The position numbers were made by a program, and so were the translations under genes. DNA of 64,000 bases, from contig JBCBCP010000003.1 of assembly GCA_038530575.1 (NCBI GenBank), positions 1 through 64,000 on the forward strand, in the 5' to 3' direction. The notes beneath the pieces are model-generated. The model saw only the letters and a list, made by a program, of their open reading frames with translations, was not told where the DNA came from and searched no databases. Below, in pieces: positions 59,148 to 64,000 of the stretch. The number at the start of each line of letters is the position of its first letter. The first letter of the stretch is position 1. The stretch comes from JBCBCP01 sp038530575. Lineage in GTDB: Bacteria > Pseudomonadota > Alphaproteobacteria > Rhodobacterales > Rhodobacteraceae.

Positions 59148-61819
59148 AGAAACAGGAAGTCACTCGCGTCGAGCGTGGTGACGCCGTCCACCGCGGTGCC
59201 GTTCGCGATAATGCGGTCGCCGCCGTACAGGATCACTGTCGATGTGCCCACCGCGCGCAATGACAGGTCGGCAAAGCCGGTGACAGCGCTGTCCTGAATG
59301 ACGAAGGTATCATCGCCCTTGGTGAAGTCGCGCACGCGGTCCCAGCCGGTCGATTCAACTTCGTCATTGCGGAAGATCCCGACGGGCACTTGCACCTGAT
59401 CGCCGAAGTAGAACTCGTCCCGCCCGGCATCGCCAAAGAGAATGTCCACGTCCGTGCCGCCGATCAGCTTGTCGTTGCCTGCGCCGCCTTGCAGCAGGTC
59501 GACGCCCGCGCCGCCGACCAGCAGGTCGGCCCCGCCTTCGCCCTGAAGCGTGTCATTGCCGCCCATCCCAAACAGCTCATCGCGTGTGCCGACGTTGTTC
59601 TCGCCGCCACGGATCAGGTTGTTGGCTTCACTGCCGACCACAACGTCGCCGAAATCACTGCCAAGCACGTTTTCGACGGATGTGTAGGTGTCGCCCGACG
59701 CCTCCCCCGCAAGGCCCACGCCCAGCATCAGATCGACATAGACCGCGTCAGCGGCATTGTTGAACCGGATCTCGTCGATACCTTCGCCGCCGTTGATGTT
59801 GTCCTCGCCCAAGGCGCCGGTCAGCAGGTCGTCGCCGCCATCGCCATCGATGTCGTCGTCCCCATCGCCGCCGTTGATCACATCGGCATCCGCCCCGCCT
59901 TGAATGTCATCATTCCCGGTGGAGCCGTTCAGCGTATCCTCGCCAGCGCCGCCGAGCATCAGATCTTCGCCGCCGCGCCCGTTGATGAAATCGTCGCCGT
60001 CGCGCCCGCTCAGGTCGTCGTCACCGTTCAACCCGTCGATGTCGTCATCGCCGATGGTCCCCGTGAGCGTATCTTCCCCCGCGCCCCCGGTCAGGGTGTC
60101 GCCGTCCAGCTCGACCACGCCATTACCCTCCACATCAAAAATATGCTGAATGGTAGAGGCGTTGTTCTGGTAGAAGAGGGAGTTGCCAAAGGCTTCGAGC
60201 GAGACATAAAGGTCGATCTGCTCGCCCAGCATCGCGCTGGTCACCGCAAGGGACGTTCCGCCGATCTGCACCGCCGTGCTGCCCGCAAACCAGATCAGCG
60301 TGTAGTCGAGGCCGGTTTTCGCCAGCTCCGACACGTCCGCCTCGATGCTGTCGCCCACGGCAAGACGCCCCGACACCTGCACCGAATTCTGGAGCGAGAA
60401 GAACCCCTCGATCGGGTCTGTCTCCGCCGAAAGCAGCACCTCTTTAAAGCCAAAGTCGCTCTGGTAAGTGACCAGCACCTCCACTTTTGAGCCGAAATCG
60501 AAGGCGGTAAACGAGCTGCCGGACGCAAGGGTCTGCACCTGACCGTTCACAAACCACGTGTATTCGATGCTCGTCTCGTCGATGCCGTAGAAGTCCGACA
60601 CGCCCGAAAGGTCGACATAAAGCGTCTCGAACACGGCGCGCAGGCCGACCAGCTCCGGCTCCCCGTTGGGCACGGCGCTCTCGGCAATGATGATCTGTTT
60701 TGTCTGGTTTAACTCGTTGGTGTCGCGCCAGCCAAAGACGATATCGCCCGTGTCCGGGTTCGTGGTGGCGGTGAAATCCTGGTATTCGGCGATCGATGAG
60801 CCTTCCGCGATGGTATAAAGCTCAGTGATCGTCGTTGCGCCGTTTTCGAACTCGACACGGTAGGTGATGAGGTCGAACTGATTGCTTACTTCGGAAGACT
60901 GACCAATGACATACAGCGCCCCGTCTGTGCCGACAGTAGCGTGGGCCTCGTACAGTCCAAGGTTGGTTTGGTTGCTGCCGAGATTGCCAGCATTGGTCGA
61001 AGCCGAAAGTTGAACGATGCCGTTTTCCTCGAAGAGCAAGAAAAACTTGTCTGTGCCAACCGAGTAAATCTCGTGATTGGTAAAGGTATTGACCGTGTCA
61101 AAGAAGTTAAACGTCTCACCCGGGTCTACATCGCCCGCCAATGGGTCGATGACTTTGGACCTGATGAAATTATCGTTTGACGAATCCAGGCCGACGTAGA
61201 ACACGCGAAAATCCGGGTTGCCGGACGAGTCCTCGCCGACTTTCACGATCTGAAGCGGATGATTTGCCAGCCGCCCATTCGTGCTTTCATCATAGGTGAT
61301 GATCGCGGTCGGCCCAACCACTGTCGCACCGGTCGTTGAGAAGACTTCGAAATAGACTGTTGTGATGTCCGCCCCGTCGCCTTCGACCCAGACGTTCATG
61401 AAACGCGTGGCATTGATGGCAACGGTCTGCATCGCAAAGACTTGCGTGCCGACCGCCGCGCTGGCCTGCGATGTGACTGACGCAAGCGTCGCCTCTGTCA
61501 GGTCGTAGTTGAAAAAGAAGGCCGTGTTATCGAGCAGCTGATCTGCGGCGTTGTAATTGACGGCAAAGGTACCGTTGCCAAGGTCGGTGATCCGCGGAAA
61601 GCTGAAATCCGTTACTGTGAACGGCGCAAAATTGGCCACCTGGATGATGCCGAGGGATGTGCCATCGGCCGCGTAGCGCTCGATATACATGTCGTCATCA
61701 AGGCCGTTCTCATCCTCGAAGGCGACGACATAGGTGCCATCGGATAGGAACGTCATGGACGGGTTGTACTTCAGCCCAAGCCGTGAGCTGCCGATGTCAA
61801 AGATGGGTCCGATGGGCAT
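59144..61819 (-). CDS. RTX-type calcium-binding protein
   Basis: An 891-aa acidic protein. Residues 1-360 carry beta-propeller-like repeats (LSDGTYVVAFEDENG, LGNGTFAVNYNA). A middle region of about 380-560 is beta-sandwich-like (SAEVDVSELAKTGLDYTLIWFAGSTAVQIG in part). Residues about 577-807 contain many RTX nonapeptides of the GGxGxDxLxG type (GGAGEDTL, GGDGDDDI, GGAGNDKL), which form calcium-filled parallel beta rolls. There is no N-terminal signal peptide; type I secretion through a C-terminal signal is expected. No transporter gene is nearby. The function could be adhesion, matrix or S-layer. Confidence 0.87.
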   Translation of the reverse strand: MPIGPIFDIGSSRLGLKYNPSMTFLSDGTYVVAFEDENGLDDDMYIERYAADGTSLGIIQVANFAPFTVTDFSFPRITDLGNGTFAVNYNAADQLLDNTAFFFNYDLTEATLASVTSQASAAVGTQVFAMQTVAINATRFMNVWVEGDGADITTVYFEVFSTTGATVVGPTAIITYDESTNGRLANHPLQIVKVGEDSSGNPDFRVFYVGLDSSNDNFIRSKVIDPLAGDVDPGETFNFFDTVNTFTNHEIYSVGTDKFFLLFEENGIVQLSASTNAGNLGSNQTNLGLYEAHATVGTDGALYVIGQSSEVSNQFDLITYRVEFENGATTITELYTIAEGSSIAEYQDFTATTNPDTGDIVFGWRDTNELNQTKQIIIAESAVPNGEPELVGLRAVFETLYVDLSGVSDFYGIDETSIEYTWFVNGQVQTLASGSSFTAFDFGSKVEVLVTYQSDFGFKEVLLSAETDPIEGFFSLQNSVQVSGRLAVGDSIEADVSELAKTGLDYTLIWFAGSTAVQIGGTSLAVTSAMLGEQIDLYVSLEAFGNSLFYQNNASTIQHIFDVEGNGVVELDGDTLTGGAGEDTLTGTIGDDDIDGLNGDDDLSGRDGDDFINGRGGEDLMLGGAGEDTLNGSTGNDDIQGGADADVINGGDGDDDIDGDGGDDLLTGALGEDNINGGEGIDEIRFNNAADAVYVDLMLGVGLAGEASGDTYTSVENVLGSDFGDVVVGSEANNLIRGGENNVGTRDELFGMGGNDTLQGEGGADLLVGGAGVDLLQGGAGNDKLIGGTDVDILFGDAGRDEFYFGDQVQVPVGIFRNDEVESTGWDRVRDFTKGDDTFVIQDSAVTGFADLSLRAVGTSTVILYGGDRIIANGTAVDGVTTLDASDFLFL
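59400..60090 (-). repeat. RTX nonapeptide repeat block
   Basis: The coding strand repeats GGxGxDxLxG-type units about 15-18 times, with an interruption around residues 700-755. The block is followed by an end domain with FGDAGRDEFYFGD, common in type I secreted RTX proteins. Confidence 0.85.
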
Positions 61820-61992
61820 ATGCTGTCTCCGAGAATGCGTATCTTGTAATTATTGGGTGTTCTGCCCCAGCAGACACACCTCCCCGAGTATTCCCTAGCA
61901 CGAGGGCGCAAAGACGCAAACAACTGAAAGCTATGGAAAACCTGACTTGACGGACGCCCGCGCGCAAATTTCTACTCTGGCGCGAGGCGCCG

Positions 61993-62547
61993 TCAGGGTG
62001 CCAGCCAGCGCCCGTTGAAACCGTCGCTGCGCGTGTATCCCGCGCGCCGATGCTTCGCGCCCAGCTCAACAAGGTCCACCGCCTCGGCAGTGCAGGATAG
62101 CACAGCAAAGCGCGACCGGTCCGGCGGCTTGTCATAGGCATGAACATGGTCGATTGCTGTGCCCGGGGCTGGCTGCGTGCCGTAGCTGATCCGGCTGCCT
62201 TCCGGGACCTTGTCCCACGCCGTATCCACCGCGGGCCCAGTCACGATTTCGACCCGCGCCTGTACCCGGATTTGCAGGTCCGCTTTTGGAATCCAGACAT
62301 GCAGCGCCGCACGGGGGGCGGCTTTCAGCGCCCTGATCTTGGCCGTCTCGGTATCGGTATGCACCTCCAGCCGCGCCGCCGATTGCGACGCCGCGCGCAG
62401 GGCGACCGTGCGCGCCTCGGGCCAGCCATCAGGGGACACCGTGGCAAATGTGGGAAAACGCGCCGGGTGCCGCGCATCAGCCGCCCCGCGCATGAGGTGC
62501 TGCCAGGCGAGGTCCCAGAACGCCCTCAGGTCATTGGGATCACTCAT
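61993..62547 (-). CDS. pyridoxamine 5'-phosphate oxidase family flavoprotein
   Basis: A 184-aa protein with the FMN-binding split barrel. Features: FPTFATVSPDGWPEARTVALRA (ATVSPDGWPEARTV), LEVHTDTETAKIRALKAAPRAALHVW, IQVRVQARVEIV-like strand (LQIRVQARVEIV) and AAWDKVPEGSRISYG-like motif (AWDKVPEGSRISYG). It is not PdxH: the length is short and the PLP-specific C-terminal residues are absent. It overlaps the lipocalin-like gene upstream by eight bases. A hairpin (61979-61991) lies just after its stop, without a U-run. Confidence 0.82.
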   Translation of the reverse strand: MSDPNDLRAFWDLAWQHLMRGAADARHPARFPTFATVSPDGWPEARTVALRAASQSAARLEVHTDTETAKIRALKAAPRAALHVWIPKADLQIRVQARVEIVTGPAVDTAWDKVPEGSRISYGTQPAPGTAIDHVHAYDKPPDRSRFAVLSCTAEAVDLVELGAKHRRAGYTRSDGFNGRWLAP

Positions 62548-63613
62548 AGCCCGTCATCTCCAGATACCCGCGCCCTGTGTGGCTGCCACTGATGCCGACG
62601 GGGCCTTCCCAATAGGGGATCGACACGTCCATCCATGCCTCGGGCACAAAGGCGTCCACCTCCGCATCCAGCCCCCGGTCAGGCAGGCGCACGCGCCAGC
62701 GCGTCGGCACATCGCGCCCAGCGACGGGCGTCTGTGCTAAAGGCTCGGCGGAAAACGCTCCGTCCGGATAGGCCTGCGTGGCCCCATCCGGCTCGATCCA
62801 CGTGGCGGCTGTATAGCGCGACCCGTCCGTCTGACGAAGCTGGAAGCCCATCATCTTGGCCCCGCCGTCAAAGGACAGCGAAAACCAGTCCCAGCCCTTT
62901 TGATTGTCCGACAGGGGTTGCGAGGACCACTCCCGGTCCAGCCAGGCCGCGCCGGTCACCTCCACATCGCCCGAGGGCAGGCGCAGCGTGCCGGCGATCT
63001 CGTAGAACGGCTGCGAGTAGTAATAGCTTGCCTGACCCTCCGCCGATTTCACCGAAAACCCGTCCGCCCCGTGGAACACCAGCGGCCCGGTTGCGCGCAG
63101 ATCCATGTCATAGGCGAAATCCGGTCCCGCCGCGCGCATCGTCAGATTGCCGAAATCCGGCCCCTCCAGCGCCCATTCGTCGATCCATGCGCGGAACGGG
63201 TCCGCGGTGACGCCCGCTTGCCCCACGCCGCCGCGGGCAAAGCGTTCGGTGGCGAAATGCGCGCCTGGTGTGGTGACGGCAGCATGGGCAAACCACACCT
63301 GCGGCGACGCCCAGCCCTCCGCCTCGCCCGGGGCGACGGCGGTGCGGAACAGCGTCCATTGCAGCCCGTATTGCGCCCCGTCCGGCCCGTCGAGATTGGC
63401 TGTCAGGTACCACCATTCGATGCGGTAATCGGGGTGCGGGCCGTGGTCCGCCGGAAAGTCGAATACCGGGTCCGGGGCGGGAGCGGCAAATGCGTCTGCC
63501 GCCTCTGTCCCCAGCCCGCCGAAACCCTGTGCCAGCGCAGGAAGGGACAGGAGGCACCACAGGACCAGAACCAGCAGCCCCGCGCGGCGCGAGGGGGACG
63601 CGTTACCGCTCAT
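62540..63613 (-). CDS. AttH-type lipocalin-like protein (CrtC/AttH family)
   Basis: A 357-aa exported protein. A signal peptide ends at ALPALAQG. The family signature is PDYRIEWWYLTANL near residue 65. WLDREWSSQPL ... GWDWFSLSFDGG is the second AttH signature, and GRGYLEMTGYE ends the protein. AttH proteins share the lipocalin-like fold of carotenoid hydratase CrtC and are often encoded beside an ABC exporter (attEFGH). Here the FtsX-like permease gene precedes it with an 11-base overlap. ATG 63613 is chosen over a TTG two codons upstream. The substrate is unknown. Confidence 0.87.
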   Translation of the reverse strand: MSGNASPSRRAGLLVLVLWCLLSLPALAQGFGGLGTEAADAFAAPAPDPVFDFPADHGPHPDYRIEWWYLTANLDGPDGAQYGLQWTLFRTAVAPGEAEGWASPQVWFAHAAVTTPGAHFATERFARGGVGQAGVTADPFRAWIDEWALEGPDFGNLTMRAAGPDFAYDMDLRATGPLVFHGADGFSVKSAEGQASYYYSQPFYEIAGTLRLPSGDVEVTGAAWLDREWSSQPLSDNQKGWDWFSLSFDGGAKMMGFQLRQTDGSRYTAATWIEPDGATQAYPDGAFSAEPLAQTPVAGRDVPTRWRVRLPDRGLDAEVDAFVPEAWMDVSIPYWEGPVGISGSHTGRGYLEMTGYE

Positions 63614-64000
63614 TCGCAAACACCTTCAACAGCGCCGAGGGCGGCGTGCGGGCCAGCCGCCACGCGGGCCACGCGGCCGCAACCACCGTCGCCAACAGGG
63701 CCCAGCCCCCCAGCACGGCGTAATCCGCAGGGAAAAGAAAAATCGGCAACTGCCAGCCAAAGGCTTCGACGTTCACGATGCTCAGCAGCACCCAAGCCAG
63801 CGCCAAACCAAGGGGCAGCGCGCAGAGGAACACAATCAGCCCAAGGCCCACTGCCCGCGCAAGCTCCAGCATGCCCAACCGTTTGCGTGTCAGCCCCAGC
63901 GCCCAGACCGGGGCCAACTGCGGCACCCGAAGATCGGCGAGCGTCAGAAGGCTCATCAACATCGCAAAGCCTGCAACGCCCAGGGTCAGCACATTCAGCG
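63603..64000 (-). CDS. ABC transporter permease, FtsX-like C-terminal part (5' end outside window)
   Basis: The visible 131 residues are the C-terminal end of a MacB/FtsX-type permease. Helices around MLTLGVAGFAMLMSLLTLADLR, LARAVGLGLIVFLCALPLGLALAWVLL and ADYAVLGGWALLATVVAAAWPAWRLAR are visible. The end with ALLKVFANE is typical (PAWRLART.P..LL). With the following AttH-like gene it resembles the att-type lipoprotein or lipid exporters. The N-terminal part and the ATPase gene lie beyond base 64000. Confidence 0.85.
   Translation of the reverse strand, partial: LNVLTLGVAGFAMLMSLLTLADLRVPQLAPVWALGLTRKRLGMLELARAVGLGLIVFLCALPLGLALAWVLLSIVNVEAFGWQLPIFLFPADYAVLGGWALLATVVAAAWPAWRLARTPPSALLKVFANER

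Noticed and set aside
61979..61991. Terminator hairpin after the PNPOx-family gene
   Set aside because: GGCGC-GAG-GCGCC is only five base pairs and is followed by no U-run, so it is not supported enough to annotate.

Overview
The window looks like a marine alphaproteobacterium of the Rhodobacteraceae (Roseobacter group). This is inferred from the high GC content, a GapR-type (DUF2312) protein, heterotetrameric sarcosine oxidase genes, an orphan FliM/FliN-like protein and a symporter-histidine kinase fusion. No rRNA or species marker is present, so the genus is left open. There is one tRNA gene (Thr, anticodon TGT). No prophage, IS element or CRISPR array was seen.

Layout. 1-7.2 kb: the N-terminal part of an ABC substrate-binding protein, a divergent XRE regulator, a receiver / small membrane protein / symporter-kinase operon, and a flagellar-switch-like protein. 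7.2-9.4 kb (minus): a sulfur operon with a persulfide-dioxygenase-like MBL protein, two YeeE/YedE half-transporters and a DUF442-type sulfurtransferase. 9.4-15.9 kb (minus): a B12 uptake and salvage operon headed by a cobalamin riboswitch (TonB receptor, BtuF, BtuC, BtuD, CbiZ, a second BtuF-like protein without signal peptide, and a small membrane protein). 16.0-18.5 kb: gapR, an aminopeptidase, a sulfotransferase-like protein and tRNA-Thr.

18.7-30.2 kb: an operon for N-methylated amine breakdown. It has a dimethylglycine/sarcosine dehydrogenase-type flavoprotein, a non-pyrrolysine MttB homologue, a TetR regulator and soxBDAG, followed by a divergently arranged aminotransferase and an ornithine-cyclodeaminase-family gene. 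A perfect 20-bp inverted repeat ahead of the operon is a good candidate for the TetR operator.

30.6-57.5 kb is the most interesting part: a 20-gene, mostly overlapping operon for an extracellular contractile injection system (eCIS, related to Afp, PVC and MAC). It encodes a DUF4255 cap protein, two sheaths, two tubes, a DUF5908 protein, a LysM baseplate protein, separate gp27-like and gp5-like spike proteins, a DUF2169/DUF4150 (PAAR-like) pair, gp25, gpJ- and gpI-like baseplate proteins, a collagen-repeat candidate fibre, a paralogous module protein, a tape-measure protein and an AAA+ ATPase. The last gene encodes a 1485-residue protein with a nuclease-like GH...N...H motif, which is the best cargo candidate. 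No capsid, terminase or lysis genes are present. Two matching inverted repeats lie in the 380-bp leader.

57.5-64 kb: a small hypothetical protein, a sulfotransferase, an RTX-repeat protein, a PNPOx-family flavoprotein, an AttH-type lipocalin and the end of an FtsX-like ABC permease.
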